From positions 3,100,001 through 3,164,000 of the forward strand of contig NZ_CP054931.1 of assembly GCF_013364355.1 (NCBI RefSeq): 64,000 nucleotides of DNA, read 5' to 3'. Both the position numbers and the translations under genes were made by a program. Shown here one piece after another: positions 17,137 to 26,629 of the stretch (the first letter of the stretch is position 1; each line of letters begins with the position of its first letter). This DNA comes from Stenotrophomonas sp. NA06056. Lineage in GTDB: Bacteria > Pseudomonadota > Gammaproteobacteria > Xanthomonadales > Xanthomonadaceae. The notes beneath the pieces were generated by a model, which saw nothing but the letters and a program-made list of their open reading frames with translations, was not told where the DNA came from and did no database searches.

Positions 17137-18675
17137 TCACGCTTCCGGCAGGCGTTCCACCCGCAACCGCGTGATGCGGCGCTTCTCCATCGCCAGCACG
17201 GTGATGCGGATACCGGCCACATCCAGCGTGTCGCCTATGTCGGGCAGGCGCCCCAGCTGTTCCAGCACCAGCCCGGAGATGGTCATGTAGTCCGCACTGC
17301 GCGGCAGTGACACGCCGGCCAGCCGCTGCAGGTCGTCCAGGGTCAGCGCGCCGTCGGCGTCCCAGCAGTCCTCGCCCTGCGACACCACGCCATAGCGCTC
17401 GTCCTGGGTATCGGCCAGGTCACCGGCGATGGCCGCCAGCAGGTCGTTGGCGGTCACCAGGCCTTCCACGCTACCGTACTCGTCCACCGCCACCGCCAAC
17501 GGCACCGGGTGCTGGCGGATCAGCTCCAGGGCCTGCAGCGCACTGGCGCTGGACAGCACGTACTGCGGCTCGCGCAGGTTGCCTTCCAGTTGCAGCGGCT
17601 TGCCCTGCAGCAGGTCGGCCAGCAGGTCGCGGCTCTGCACCACGCCACGCAGGCTGTCCAGGTCGCCCTCGCCCACCAGCATCCGCGTATGCGGGGACGC
17701 CACCAGGCGTGCGACCATGTCGTCGTGGCCGCGCGTCATGTCGATCCACTGCACGTCGGCACGTACGGTCATCACGCTGGAAACCGGACGGTCGGCCAGG
17801 CCCAGCACGCTGCGGATCATCTCTTGCTCGGCCGGCTGCAAGCGCTCTTCGGTACTGCCGTGCTCATCGGCTTCTTCTTCATGCTGTCCATTGGCCTGGC
17901 GCGCACCCAGCAGGCGCAGCACTGCATCAGCGGTACGCTGGCGGAACGGCTGGCGCTGCTCGTTGCGCTCGCGGTTGAAACGTATCCACTGGTTGAACGC
18001 TTCCACCAGGATCGAGAACGCGATGGCCGCGTACAGGTAGCCCTTCGGAATCTTGTAGCCCAAGCCCTCGGCCACCAGGCTGAAACCGATCATCAGCAGG
18101 AAGCCCAGGCACAGCACCACCACGGTCGGGTGCTTGTTGACGAAGCGGGTCAGTGGCTTGCTGGCCAGCAGCATCAGCGCCATCGCGATGGTGACTGCCG
18201 CATACATCACGCCGAGGTTGTCGACCATGCCGACGGCGGTGATCACCGAGTCCAGCGAAAACACCGCATCAAGCACCACGATCTGCGCCACCACCATCGC
18301 GAAGCTGGCATAGACCTTCTTGCCATCTTCATGATGCTCGCGGCCTTCCAGCCGCTCATGCAGCTCCATCGTGCCCTTGAACAGCAGGAACAAGCCGCCG
18401 CCCAGCAGGATCAGGTCACGCCCGGAGAAACTGTGCTCGAACAGCGTGATCAGCGGCTCGGTCAGTTTCATGATCCAAGCCAGCGCGGCCAGCAGCACCA
18501 ATCGCATCAGCAGCGCCAATGCCAGGCCGATCACCCGCGCACGGTCGCGCTGGTGTGGCGGCAGCTTGTCGGCCAGGATCGCAATGAACACCAGGTTGTC
18601 GATGCCGAGAACAATCTCCAGCACGACCAGGGTTGCAAGGCCCATCCATATCGAGGGGTCAGCCAACCATTCCAT
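17137..18675 (-). CDS. TerC-family membrane protein with CBS pair and CorC/HlyC domain
   Basis: 512 residues. Residues 1-235 form a seven-helix TerC domain with the acidic motif [21 protein letters not shown] and the second half-site [15 protein letters not shown]. Residues about 290-410 form a CBS pair ([13 protein letters not shown] and later [17 protein letters not shown]). The C-terminus is a CorC/HlyC transporter-associated domain. This is the YoaE/YegH architecture, associated with manganese or other metal-ion homeostasis. Substrate and direction are not shown by the sequence. Confidence 0.88.
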   Translation of the reverse strand: MEWLADPSIWMGLATLVVLEIVLGIDNLVFIAILADKLPPHQRDRARVIGLALALLMRLVLLAALAWIMKLTEPLITLFEHSFSGRDLILLGGGLFLLFKGTMELHERLEGREHHEDGKKVYASFAMVVAQIVVLDAVFSLDSVITAVGMVDNLGVMYAAVTIAMALMLLASKPLTRFVNKHPTVVVLCLGFLLMIGFSLVAEGLGYKIPKGYLYAAIAFSILVEAFNQWIRFNRERNEQRQPFRQRTADAVLRLLGARQANGQHEEEADEHGSTEERLQPAEQEMIRSVLGLADRPVSSVMTVRADVQWIDMTRGHDDMVARLVASPHTRMLVGEGDLDSLRGVVQSRDLLADLLQGKPLQLEGNLREPQYVLSSASALQALELIRQHPVPLAVAVDEYGSVEGLVTANDLLAAIAGDLADTQDERYGVVSQGEDCWDADGALTLDDLQRLAGVSLPRSADYMTISGLVLEQLGRLPDIGDTLDVAGIRITVLAMEKRRITRLRVERLPEA

Positions 18676-18721
18676 TTCAGGTCCGTTTCGTCAGTAAGGG
18701 GAAAGTGATGCGGTGCAGGGC

Positions 18722-18946
18722 TCAGTCGCCTTCCTGCACCGATGTGGGGTCATGCCCAAGCAGGTCGCCGGGGCTGCATTGCAGTTCGCGGCAGATCGCA
18801 TCGAGCGTGGAAAAGCGGATCGCACGTGCCTTGCCGGTCTTCAGGATCGACAGGTTGGCCAGAGTGATGTCGATGCGCCCGGCCAGCTCGGACAAGGTCA
18901 TGCCGCGCTGCTGCAGCATGCGGTCGAGGGTGATGATGATCGCCAT
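18722..18946 (-). CDS. Small XRE/Cro-type regulator (YozG-like)
   Basis: 74 residues, almost entirely one helix-turn-helix domain (RMLQQRGMTLSELAGRIDITLANLSILKTGKARAI, then the LDAICRELQCSPGDLL tail). It lies 13 bp after the DUF2975 gene. This pair, a DUF2975 membrane protein followed by a short XRE regulator, is recurrent in bacteria. It probably controls its own operon. Confidence 0.85.
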   Translation of the reverse strand: MAIIITLDRMLQQRGMTLSELAGRIDITLANLSILKTGKARAIRFSTLDAICRELQCSPGDLLGHDPTSVQEGD

Positions 18947-18959
18947 CAGATCATGCTCA

Positions 18960-19508
18960 TCAGATCACGCTGTCCAGATCGTCGCGCATCGCTGCGCCGA
19001 CGGTGAACACGCGGGCCAGCACGAACAGCATCAGCACTGCGATCAGGCCGGTGATCGACATGCCACCGCCCACCTCCATCCACGTGAAGTCCGGCCCCAT
19101 CCAACTGGCATACAGGCCGATCACGATGGACAGCACCTCCATCACCAGCATCAGCCAGGCCATGCGTTGCAGGCGCACGGCGTTGGCATGGGTGAAGGGG
19201 CGTTCGTTGGCCGCAGACCGCAGCAATCGCGCCAGATGGCGCAGGAAGATCAGGCACAGCACCAGCAGCGCGACGATGGCGGCCAGGCCCATGCAGAAAT
19301 GCAGGAACAGATGCGAACCATGCACGGCCGCCGCCTGCATGTCATGCACGCTGTCCAGCAGCCAACGGCGGTCATAGGCCACCAGCGGCACCGCCAGCAG
19401 CGCGGCCAGGATGCCCAGCCAGCACATGGCGCGCACCGCCTGCACGGCGGTCTGGGCCAGGGTGAACAAGCCGCGCGCGGGAAGGGCGCGGGCGGGACGA
19501 GCGGTCAA
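18960..19508 (-). CDS. DUF2975-family membrane protein
   Basis: 182 residues with four hydrophobic segments (about 25-46, 68-90, 112-134, 150-172). The loop RSAANERPFTHANAVRLQRMAWLML matches the DUF2975 signature 'PF...N...L...'. Function is unknown. It is co-transcribed with the XRE gene just downstream, suggesting a membrane protein and cognate regulator. Confidence 0.8.
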   Translation of the reverse strand: MTARPARALPARGLFTLAQTAVQAVRAMCWLGILAALLAVPLVAYDRRWLLDSVHDMQAAAVHGSHLFLHFCMGLAAIVALLVLCLIFLRHLARLLRSAANERPFTHANAVRLQRMAWLMLVMEVLSIVIGLYASWMGPDFTWMEVGGGMSITGLIAVLMLFVLARVFTVGAAMRDDLDSVI

Positions 19509-19550
19509 GCAGCCTCCGATGTGAGGCGGCCCTGCCGCCTCGGGGTGGAT

Positions 19551-19570
19551 TTATCGATAAACGATATATC
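19551..19570. promoter_or_regulatory. Candidate operator upstream of DUF2975-XRE pair
   Basis: An AT-rich island in GC-rich surroundings contains TATCG-ATAAA-CGATA (19552-19566) as an inverted repeat, overlapping the palindrome TTATCGATAA and followed by TATATC. It is 43 bp upstream of the DUF2975 start on the minus strand, a sensible place for autoregulation by the XRE protein. Confidence 0.5.
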
Positions 19571-19612
19571 ACATCCGCAGGCTGTTGGCTGAACCGTCTG
19601 CCTTGGCAAGCG

Positions 19613-20212
19613 CTACCGGATGGGTGCCGCTGGAGGTGCAGGCGACGCGGCCTGTTCACGCATCGCCTCGCCCGGGGTGGCCGAGGCCATCGCCTGCACC
19701 CCTGCTTCGGCGGCCTGCCGGGTAACCAGCCGGAAGCGCACGCGCAGCTTGCTCTCGCCCGGCGTTGCCCAGCCGTACTGGATCGCCACCTGGTCGCCGG
19801 ACAATGGACCGCGCGAGGGCAGCGAGCGGATCTGCAGCGGTTTCGGTGCGGCCTGCATCAGCCGCGCGAAGCCCTTCTGCACCACCGCCGGGTCGGCCTT
19901 CTCGGCATACACGGTGCAGGTGCCATCGTCGGCCCAGCTGACCGCATAGCGGCCACTGGCCAACGGTACCATCCACGCCATGCCCGGCTGGCCCTGCAGC
20001 AGCGTGGCGGCCTCGGCCGGCTGCAGCGGCGCCAGACCATTGGCATCCATCAGCGACTGCAGCCGCGCCGGTGCACCGATGTGCTGCATGCAGGCGGTGT
20101 CGAACAGTTCGCTGAAGGGATCCTGCGCCGGTACCTTCGGCGCACGCACGGGCTGGGCCATCACCACGATCGGCAGCAGCAGGCCAGCCATCAGCCAGGG
20201 CGCAGGGCGCAT
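19613..20212 (-). CDS. Exported protein of unknown function
   Basis: 199 residues with a signal peptide (1-20, MRPAPWLMAGLLLPIVVMAQ). The mature chain has two Cys (in FDTACMQH and DGTCTVY) and a repeated 'W..D..C.VYA' style core, with no recognised catalytic motif. GGAG precedes the ATG at 20212, favouring it over the ATG at 20272. The gene is divergent from the ArsR-type regulator at 20344. Confidence 0.7.
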   Translation of the reverse strand: MRPAPWLMAGLLLPIVVMAQPVRAPKVPAQDPFSELFDTACMQHIGAPARLQSLMDANGLAPLQPAEAATLLQGQPGMAWMVPLASGRYAVSWADDGTCTVYAEKADPAVVQKGFARLMQAAPKPLQIRSLPSRGPLSGDQVAIQYGWATPGESKLRVRFRLVTRQAAEAGVQAMASATPGEAMREQAASPAPPAAPIR

Positions 20213-20287
20213 CGAAACTCCAGGGAACGGAAAGCAGCGGGGAGGATGGCAAAGCCAGATGGCAGAACGCAATGGGCGAGACCGTGC

Positions 20288-20316
20288 TTGACATCACTCT
20301 CGGCCGGGGGGACTAT
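20288..20316 (+). promoter_or_regulatory. Sigma-70-like promoter of the ArsR/DUF2867 pair
   Basis: A perfect -35 box TTGACA (20288-20293), 17-bp spacer and -10-like GACTAT (20311-20316) lie directly before the palindromic operator and 28 bp before the ATG. Confidence 0.6.
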
Positions 20317-20338
20317 CAGTTAACGAATTAGTTAACTG
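20317..20338. promoter_or_regulatory. 22-bp palindromic operator of the ArsR-family regulator
   Basis: CAGTTAAC (20317-20324), six-base spacer GAATTA, GTTAACTG (20331-20338): a perfect inverted repeat immediately downstream of the -10 element and 5 bp before the regulator ATG. Occupancy would block transcription, as expected for autorepression by a winged-helix dimer. Confidence 0.7.
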
Positions 20339-20343
20339 CCACC

Positions 20344-20655
20344 ATGGACCGCATCTTCGAAGCCCTGGCCTCCACCGCACGTCGACAGATCCTGGCCTAC
20401 CTCAGCGCCGGCGAACTCAGCGCGGGCGAGCTGGCCGAGCGCTTCGACTTCAGCAAGCCGGCACTCTCCAGCCATCTGCGCATCCTGGAAGACGCCGGCC
20501 TGATCGAACGCGAGAAGCGCGGCCAGTTCGTGTACTTCCGGCAGGTGCCCGACCACCTCGCCAACACACTGTTTTCCTGGGCCGCCGAAGTCTGTCCGGT
20601 CGGTGGCCCGCTGAAGCGCGAAGCGCGCGCACGCCGCAAGACCCCCGCCCGCTGA
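20344..20655 (+). CDS. ArsR/SmtB-family transcriptional repressor (SdpR-like)
   Basis: 103 residues: winged helix with LASTARRQILAYLSAGELSAGELAERF and recognition helix SKPALSSHLRILEDAGLI. There are no paired metal-binding Cys in the alpha-3 or C-terminal helices (one Cys only, in AAEVCPVGG), so a non-metal signal is likely. It precedes a DUF2867-type gene by 11 bp, a common pairing. The operator in its promoter suggests self-repression. Confidence 0.85.
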   Translation: MDRIFEALASTARRQILAYLSAGELSAGELAERFDFSKPALSSHLRILEDAGLIEREKRGQFVYFRQVPDHLANTLFSWAAEVCPVGGPLKREARARRKTPAR

Positions 20656-20666
20656 GGAGCACTGCG

Positions 20667-22052
20667 ATGCCCGGTTCGACCCGCACCAGCCGTTCGTTCC
20701 CGAGTATCCAGCTTCCGGCACAGGACGGCGGTGGCCCGGTGGAAGTCATCCTGATCGCGCAACTCGGCATCGGTGCCGGCGATGCGCTGGTGAGCGATGC
20801 CGGCCAGCGCCAGCGTCACCATCCGGCCTTCATCGATGCACTGGACGAGCCTTCGGCGCGACTGGGTGGCATGCACCTGCAGCACGGCGATGCGTCATCG
20901 CTGTACAGCTTCGTGGTGGGTGCCGGTGGCCATCCCTTCCATCGTCATGCCGGGCCACGCATGTTCACCGCCATCGCCGGCAGTGCGGGTGCTGAACTGC
21001 GGTTTGCCAGCGCATCCGATGGGCAGCTGGCGGACGATCCCTCATACTTCCTGCGGTCGCTGCGTCGTGTCCGCATCCCACCGGACTGCCTGTTCACCGT
21101 GCGCTTCGGTGGCGGCACCTGGCATCAGTTCGCCTCGAACAGTCCGGCACACCCTGCCCTGTTCGCACTTTCGTGCCACAGCAATGAGCTGGCCGGGGCA
21201 ATGAGCGAACACGCACGCGCGCAGGCACAGGCCAATGCCGCAGACATCCCCAGCCTGACCGACGTGCTGCCCGCAGCGCATTGGCCCAGCGCAGCCACAC
21301 TGGCGGCCACGCCGTTGCTGCAACTGTCACTGCAGGCGGCAGCGCCCAGCCTGCGCGCGCGCCTGTGTGCGCAGACGCGTACGCTGCTCGGGCCGCTGCG
21401 TCGCTTCAGCCTGGAGCCACTGCGCGGATTCGTGGAACGGGCAACGCCGGCGTACCCGGTCTGCAGCAGCGCAGCACCGACGCAGGGGATGCTCGCCGGC
21501 GCACTGCCACACAGTCACTACAACGACACGACCACGCTGACGCTGCACAACGGGCAGACCGGTCATCGCTCCGCCTCTGCCCTGCTGGCCGACGTACTGG
21601 ACGGATTCCTGCGCAACCCGCCAGCGGGCGTCGGCCGCTTGATGGCCCTGCGCAATCGTCTGGTTGCGCCGCTGCGTCTACGCACCTCTCCGCTGGGCTG
21701 CCCGGTGTCGTCACTGCTGTCCACCGATCGCAGCCGCGTCTTCGGCGGACGTTTCCCGGTGCTGGATGCGCAGGTGGATGTGGATGACCGGTGTGCCGAA
21801 GTGCTGCTCGGTGCCGATGACCGCCATCTGCGGTTCCGCAGCAGCGTACGCGTGGAGTTCAGCGAGGACGGCCAGGTTGAGATCAGTCTGGGCTCGCGGG
21901 TGCAGACGCTCAATGCGTTCGGCCGCTTCTACATGGCGATGATCGACAGCGCGCATCGGCATTACGTCGCACCGGCACTGCTGCGCCGTGCAGTGGAACA
22001 TGCGCTGGCGCCGGAACTTGCGGCGTGGTCGGGCGAGCCTGCGCACTCCTGA
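20667..22052 (+). CDS. Cupin-like/DUF2867 two-domain protein
   Basis: 461 residues. The first 180 look cupin-like: a FVVGAGGHPFHRHAGPRMFT metal-site style stretch near residue 88, with FGGGTWHQFA near 150. The C-terminal part (about 265-455) matches DUF2867 in layout, with LLADVLDGFLRNPP, RLMALRNRLVAPLRLRTSP and a late FGRFYMAMIDSAHRHYVAPALLRRAVEHAL segment. It may bind a small hydrophobic or redox compound. Both Cys-poor domains are cytosolic. It is co-transcribed with the ArsR-type repressor. Confidence 0.75.
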   Translation: MPGSTRTSRSFPSIQLPAQDGGGPVEVILIAQLGIGAGDALVSDAGQRQRHHPAFIDALDEPSARLGGMHLQHGDASSLYSFVVGAGGHPFHRHAGPRMFTAIAGSAGAELRFASASDGQLADDPSYFLRSLRRVRIPPDCLFTVRFGGGTWHQFASNSPAHPALFALSCHSNELAGAMSEHARAQAQANAADIPSLTDVLPAAHWPSAATLAATPLLQLSLQAAAPSLRARLCAQTRTLLGPLRRFSLEPLRGFVERATPAYPVCSSAAPTQGMLAGALPHSHYNDTTTLTLHNGQTGHRSASALLADVLDGFLRNPPAGVGRLMALRNRLVAPLRLRTSPLGCPVSSLLSTDRSRVFGGRFPVLDAQVDVDDRCAEVLLGADDRHLRFRSSVRVEFSEDGQVEISLGSRVQTLNAFGRFYMAMIDSAHRHYVAPALLRRAVEHALAPELAAWSGEPAHS

Positions 22053-22093
22053 CCGATGGATGCAAGGCAAGGCGCCCCGTGCGGGTTCCGTGA

Positions 22094-22525
22094 TCAGACC
22101 ACGATTTCGCCCTCGTCCTCGCCATCCCAGTAATGGATGCGGCTGGCATGCACGTGGATCAGCACCAGCCCCGGTGTATCCACGCCTTGTTCGAACCAGC
22201 GCTCCAGATCCTTCACCCAGTGCTGGGCCATCGTGCCGCGATCGCGCACCAGCGCTGCCCTGCCCTGCACGTGCACGAACAGCGGCGGCTTGCCCAGCAG
22301 CGACTTGCTGCCGGTAAGACCCAGCGCCACGTTCGGGTCAGCGCTGATCTCGCGCACCATGTCGGTGTTTTCCATGGTGAAGAACCAGCTGTCGCCGTCG
22401 TAGTCCACATCGCCGTTGTTGCTCATCGGGCGGCCCGCGATCTGGCCACCGGCGTGGGTCTGCAACATGGTGAAATCGATGCCGGCCATCTTCTTGGCCA
22501 GTTCGGGCAGGGTGAGCGTAGTCAT
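22094..22525 (-). CDS. Pyridoxamine 5'-phosphate oxidase-like (general stress) protein
   Basis: 143 residues of the flavin-binding split-barrel fold: DFTMLQTHAGGQIAGRPMSNN, DGDSWFFTMENTDMVREI and NVALGLTGSKS. This is the pattern of the general-stress-26/PPOX group, which binds FMN or F420 and often lacks PNPOx activity. ATG 22525 is preferred because it begins at the fold. The longer frame to 22672 overlaps the acetyltransferase. Confidence 0.82.
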   Translation of the reverse strand: MTTLTLPELAKKMAGIDFTMLQTHAGGQIAGRPMSNNGDVDYDGDSWFFTMENTDMVREISADPNVALGLTGSKSLLGKPPLFVHVQGRAALVRDRGTMAQHWVKDLERWFEQGVDTPGLVLIHVHASRIHYWDGEDEGEIVV

Positions 22526-22668
22526 GGGCAGTGCCTTCAACAGGTGGGCGCCCAGCGTCGGCCCAGTGCGGTGACCGAGGCGTGGATGGATGCTGCCGGT
22601 TTCTTCACGCGGCAAGCCTGCCCGGCGCGCCTCGTGCAGCGCACTCGCGCTTCCGCGACCGTCAACCT

Positions 22669-23169
22669 TCAATACGGATAGCGGAACACCAGATCGTCCG
22701 GATCGCTGCGCACCGCTGTCCCATCCAACACCCCGCCAAGGCGAACGGCCACGGCCTGCGAGGCATGGTTGTCCGGCGCCATGTAGCTGACCAGTGTCGG
22801 CAGGCCACGCACCACGAATGCCCAGTCACGCAGCGCCGCTGCAGCTTCGCTGGCGAACCCGTGTCCTTCCTGCCCGGCATACAGCAACCAGCCCAGCTCC
22901 TGTTCCGGGAACAACGGGCCATGGTTGATGCCCACCTGGCCGATGCACTCGCCCGTGTCGCGGCGCTCGATCATCAAGGCACCGTGTCCGAACAGATGCC
23001 AGCTGGCCAGGTCGTGGCAGAACTGCCCCCACGCGGCGACCTCACCGAACGGCCCGCCCATGCCGCGTGCCCGGGGCGAGGCAAGGAATGCGGCATATAC
23101 GGGAAAATCGTCCAGGCGCTGCGCGCGCAGGCGCAGGCGTGGTGTTTCCAGCAACGGGATGTCGATCAT
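22669..23169 (-). CDS. GNAT acetyltransferase, RimJ/RimL-like
   Basis: 166 residues beginning LETPRLRLRAQRLDDF, the classic N-terminal strand of the RimJ/RimL (acetyltransf_3) group. The central LLYAGQEGHGFASEAAAALRDWAF segment holds the acetyl-CoA-binding pyrophosphate loop (Q-x-x-G-x-G/A), though the second Gly is replaced by Phe-Ala. The acceptor is unknown. Confidence 0.82.
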   Translation of the reverse strand: MIDIPLLETPRLRLRAQRLDDFPVYAAFLASPRARGMGGPFGEVAAWGQFCHDLASWHLFGHGALMIERRDTGECIGQVGINHGPLFPEQELGWLLYAGQEGHGFASEAAAALRDWAFVVRGLPTLVSYMAPDNHASQAVAVRLGGVLDGTAVRSDPDDLVFRYPY

Positions 23170-23180
23170 GCGTGCGTGGG

Positions 23181-23624
23181 TCAGTACACCGCCAGGAAGC
23201 CGCAGCCCCGGCGTTGTGGTTGGCCTTCAACCGTCACCTGCACGCTGGCCGATGTCTCCACGCCTTCGGCATTGCGGCAGGGCTCGCGCTTGATCTCGAC
23301 GATGGTCGGCTGCTTGCCCAGCTCACCGTTGAGCACCGTCAACGAACTGGGTGCACCGGCCGGTTGGCCGAGATAGAGCAACGTACCGGTGCTGCTGCGG
23401 CCGGCAATGGTAAGCGTGGAATCGTGATTGCCCTTGCCGGTGGAGGCGATTTCAATGGACCAGCCCTCACCGCCGCCGGTAAAGGCAGGCACCGGACTGG
23501 CATCGGCGGCAATCGACGGATGACGCGGCGCATCGGCGCCTGCATCGGCTTGCGGTGCGCTGCTGGCGCAGCCAGCGAACAGGCCCGCCACCAGCGTGGC
23601 AGTCACAACGGAACGCAGGGTCAT
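23181..23624 (-). CDS. Small lipoprotein
   Basis: 147 residues with a signal peptide and lipobox LFAGC (Cys near 18). The mature protein (about 130 residues) contains a C-terminal QRRGCGFLAVY and a second Cys in IKREPCRN, which may pair. It resembles the COG3650/META-like outer membrane lipoproteins with 'YxGxxxxxxLtV' layout, but I do not claim the family. GGAGGAG precedes ATG 23624. The next gene upstream starts 72 bp away. Confidence 0.7.
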   Translation of the reverse strand: MTLRSVVTATLVAGLFAGCASSAPQADAGADAPRHPSIAADASPVPAFTGGGEGWSIEIASTGKGNHDSTLTIAGRSSTGTLLYLGQPAGAPSSLTVLNGELGKQPTIVEIKREPCRNAEGVETSASVQVTVEGQPQRRGCGFLAVY

Positions 23625-23696
23625 GGCGTACTCCTCCGGCAGACGAGCGGCCAGTCTAGGCAGCAATGCGTGCGCTGGCGATGAACGAGACCACCC

Positions 23697-25439
23697 TCAG
23701 CGTGCCCCGCGCCCACCCGTAGCCACCTGCACCCGGTCGCGGCCAAGCGATTTGGCCGCGTACATGGCCGTGTCGGCAGCACGTACCAGTGCGTGCCAGC
23801 CAATCGGATCAAGCGTGCCTTGGGCAACTCCGAAGCTGGCAGTGACCCGCAGGGTGTCGCCACTGCTCAGCACGATGTCCTTGCCGCGCAGTGCCACCCG
23901 CAGCGACTCGGCCAGCTGCCGGCCACTGGCCAGATCGCCCTCGGCCAACAGCACCAGGAACTCCTCGCCGCCGTATCGGGCGATGCAGTCGTCGCGGCGC
24001 AGGTGGCTGCGCAGCAACTGCGCCACCTGCACCAGTACATCGTCACCGGCCGCATGGCCCTGCCCATCGTTGATCGACTTGAAGTGATCGACGTCCAGCA
24101 GAATCACCACCGCCTGCACGCTTCCATCGGCATATCGCTGTCGTACCAGCTCCTCCAGCGAGCGCCGGTTCAACAGGCCGGTCAGCTGATCGGTATCGGC
24201 CAGTTCGCGCAGTTCACGGGTCAATGCCGAACGCTGGTGCGACTTTGCCCGCAACACCTCGATGGCATCGAACAGGCGCTGCATTTCCGCCATCGGGTGG
24301 GTGGCATGCTGCTCGGTGCCCGGCGTATCCGAGGCGATCTGGATCACCTGCCTCTGCGCCTGCAGCAACGGCCGCAGGATCTGCACGTGGGCAATGCGCA
24401 GCGCCAGCGCAAGCAGCAGCAGCGTCCCCAGCGCGGTGGCAGCCAGTATGGCCAGGCGCACCGCCTCCTTGTTCCGGGTCTGCTCGAAGCGTGCAATCGA
24501 AACGCCCAGGTAACCATCGCGCAGCGCTTCCAGGGATTGCAGGGTCGGCACGTAGCGTGAGGTGAACTCGGCTGCCGTCCAAGGTGGCGGCACGCCGCGC
24601 CGGCCATCGTCGATCAATTGTTCCACCATCGGCAACGACTGGCCGAAGAACTGGCGGCGCGCCATGTCCCAATGCCAGGACAGCGTCGGCTCGCTGCGGA
24701 ACACCGACTCGTGGCTGGCCGCCAACCGCCACAGCTCCAGGAGGCGGCCTTCGGTCTGCTGCGCGGCGCGTACCTGCGACTCGCGCCACGCGCCGGGCAC
24801 GGCCAGCGGCGCCATCACGTTCGATGCCAGGCGGCCACCATGCTCGCGCAGGTCGATCAGGATCTGCCCCTGCATGGCAGGAATCGCGGCTTCTCGATCG
24901 GCAGCGACCAGATCGCTGATCTGCACCGAGGTCAGCGCCTGCAGCCGGTCATAGACAGCGAACATGCTGTTGATCGCGTGCCCTACCTGCTCGGCCGAGC
25001 GCTCGCCTCTGGGCAGCCCGGCGACCCGGTCCACTGCAGCGCGCGCAGTCTGCAGCCGACGCCGCGCTTCATGCAGGCGTGGTGTTTCGTCCACCACCCG
25101 CGGGTCGGTCTGGAACACGGTCTGCAGGTGCTGCGTCGCGGCGTCCACCCGCTGCCGGGCGACCGCCAGTTGTGCGGCGAGCCGGCGCTGCTCCCGCGCA
25201 TCGGCGATATCCGCCCCGAGCAGGCTGTTGGCCGGTCCACGCTCGGCCGACACCAGATTGGCCAGCTCGAAGGTCAGCCGCAACTGCTGCAGGCTGACCA
25301 GGTTCGCCTCGGCCTCGGTGTAGCGCTGAGTACCCTGTACCAGCGCGATGGCCATCAGCGGCAGCGTGCACAGCACGAACAGGCCACCGAGGATCCAGAG
25401 CCAGGTCTGCAGTCCGTTTGGCGATGCCCTGCGGCCCAT
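23697..25439 (-). CDS. Membrane diguanylate cyclase (GGDEF)
   Basis: 580 residues: membrane segment at 13-34, a long helical extracytoplasmic domain to about 325, a second membrane helix (LAILAATALGTLLLLALALRI), then GGDEF from about 405. Active site is GGEEF. The inhibitory I-site RxxD (RRDD) lies exactly five residues before it, so product inhibition is likely. The DTDQLTGLLNRR start and DVDHFKSIND metal Asp are present. Makes c-di-GMP from GTP in response to an unknown periplasmic cue. Confidence 0.92.
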   Translation of the reverse strand: MGRRASPNGLQTWLWILGGLFVLCTLPLMAIALVQGTQRYTEAEANLVSLQQLRLTFELANLVSAERGPANSLLGADIADAREQRRLAAQLAVARQRVDAATQHLQTVFQTDPRVVDETPRLHEARRRLQTARAAVDRVAGLPRGERSAEQVGHAINSMFAVYDRLQALTSVQISDLVAADREAAIPAMQGQILIDLREHGGRLASNVMAPLAVPGAWRESQVRAAQQTEGRLLELWRLAASHESVFRSEPTLSWHWDMARRQFFGQSLPMVEQLIDDGRRGVPPPWTAAEFTSRYVPTLQSLEALRDGYLGVSIARFEQTRNKEAVRLAILAATALGTLLLLALALRIAHVQILRPLLQAQRQVIQIASDTPGTEQHATHPMAEMQRLFDAIEVLRAKSHQRSALTRELRELADTDQLTGLLNRRSLEELVRQRYADGSVQAVVILLDVDHFKSINDGQGHAAGDDVLVQVAQLLRSHLRRDDCIARYGGEEFLVLLAEGDLASGRQLAESLRVALRGKDIVLSSGDTLRVTASFGVAQGTLDPIGWHALVRAADTAMYAAKSLGRDRVQVATGGRGAR

Positions 25440-25494
25440 CGATGTATCCTCTGGCGTGAGGATCAGTGTAGCGCTGCACCCGCGTGAAGACGGG

Positions 25495-26520
25495 TCAAAT
25501 CCAGCGCTGGTCCACCAGTTCGCGCTTCACATAGGCGTAGAACACCGGCGCAGCCACCAACCCGGGCAGGCCGAAGGCCGCTTCCATCACCAGCATGGCC
25601 AGCAGCAGTTCCCAGGCGCGCGCCTGGATCTCGCCGCCAACAATGCGCGCGTTGAGAAAGTACTCCAGCTTGTGGATCACCACCAGGTACAGCAGCGCAG
25701 CCACGGCCACATAGAACGACACCGACAGGGCCACGATGGTGATGATGGTGTTGGAGATGATGTTGCCCACCACCGGCAGCAACCCGGCGATGAAGGTGAT
25801 CAGCACCAGCGTCTTCGACAGCGGCAGGTGCACGCCGAACAGCGGCAGCACACCCAGCAGGAAAACAGCGGTGAACACGGTGTTGAGCAGCGAGATCTTG
25901 ACCTGGGCGAACACCACCTGGCGGAACGCGGTGGCCAGGCGGCTGGTGCGTCCGATCAGCTCCTGCGCCAGGGGGCCCATCTTCGGCAGCGGCAGTTCGT
26001 CGTACAGCGCGATCATCGCACCCAGCACCATGCCGATCAGCACGCGCACGCCTACCTGCACCACCGATGTACCGGCCACGCCCAATTGCCGCTGGTGCTC
26101 GGCGGCCCACTCGTTCACCGCCGCACGCAGTGCCGTCAGGTCTTCGGGGATGTAGGGCTGCAACAGGGCCGGCACCTGGTGCCGGGAGGTGTTGAGGATG
26201 TCCATCAACCGCGCCAGCAACACGTCAGGCCCACCGGTCTCGTTGCGGAAGAACGAAGCCACGCCGATACCAGCCAGCACCAACGCGCTGATGATCACCG
26301 CCGACAGCACGATCACCGCGATCGCCCGTGCCCGCCCGGGACGCAGCTTGCCTTCCACGGTAGAGGCCAGCACATGGGTCAGCTGGAACACCAGCAGGCC
26401 GGAAAGCAGGGTCACCACCAGGCCAAGCTTCAGTGCCAGCCACATGCCCAGCAGCATCATCAGCCAGGCCGCGATCCTCGGGACAGGGGGCTTGGGCTGG
26501 GCAACGAGGGCGTCTTGCAT
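25495..26520 (-). CDS. AI-2E family transporter (PerM-like)
   Basis: 341 residues with seven to eight hydrophobic segments. The family signature is visible in the last third: FIAGLLPVVGNIISNTIITIVAL, then VIHKLEYFLNARIVGGEIQARAWELLLAMLVMEAAFGLPGLVAAP. This superfamily includes autoinducer-2 and Na+/H+ exporters; the substrate here is unknown. Confidence 0.87.
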   Translation of the reverse strand: MQDALVAQPKPPVPRIAAWLMMLLGMWLALKLGLVVTLLSGLLVFQLTHVLASTVEGKLRPGRARAIAVIVLSAVIISALVLAGIGVASFFRNETGGPDVLLARLMDILNTSRHQVPALLQPYIPEDLTALRAAVNEWAAEHQRQLGVAGTSVVQVGVRVLIGMVLGAMIALYDELPLPKMGPLAQELIGRTSRLATAFRQVVFAQVKISLLNTVFTAVFLLGVLPLFGVHLPLSKTLVLITFIAGLLPVVGNIISNTIITIVALSVSFYVAVAALLYLVVIHKLEYFLNARIVGGEIQARAWELLLAMLVMEAAFGLPGLVAAPVFYAYVKRELVDQRWI

Positions 26521-26629
26521 GGGGGCACGTCCGGGCGGGGTGGCCCATGGTAGAGGATCGCCCCTGCCAGCGTATCAAACTGAATTGATTGCCCGAATCG
26601 TCATCGACGATACCTGGGCCAGCTTGGCG

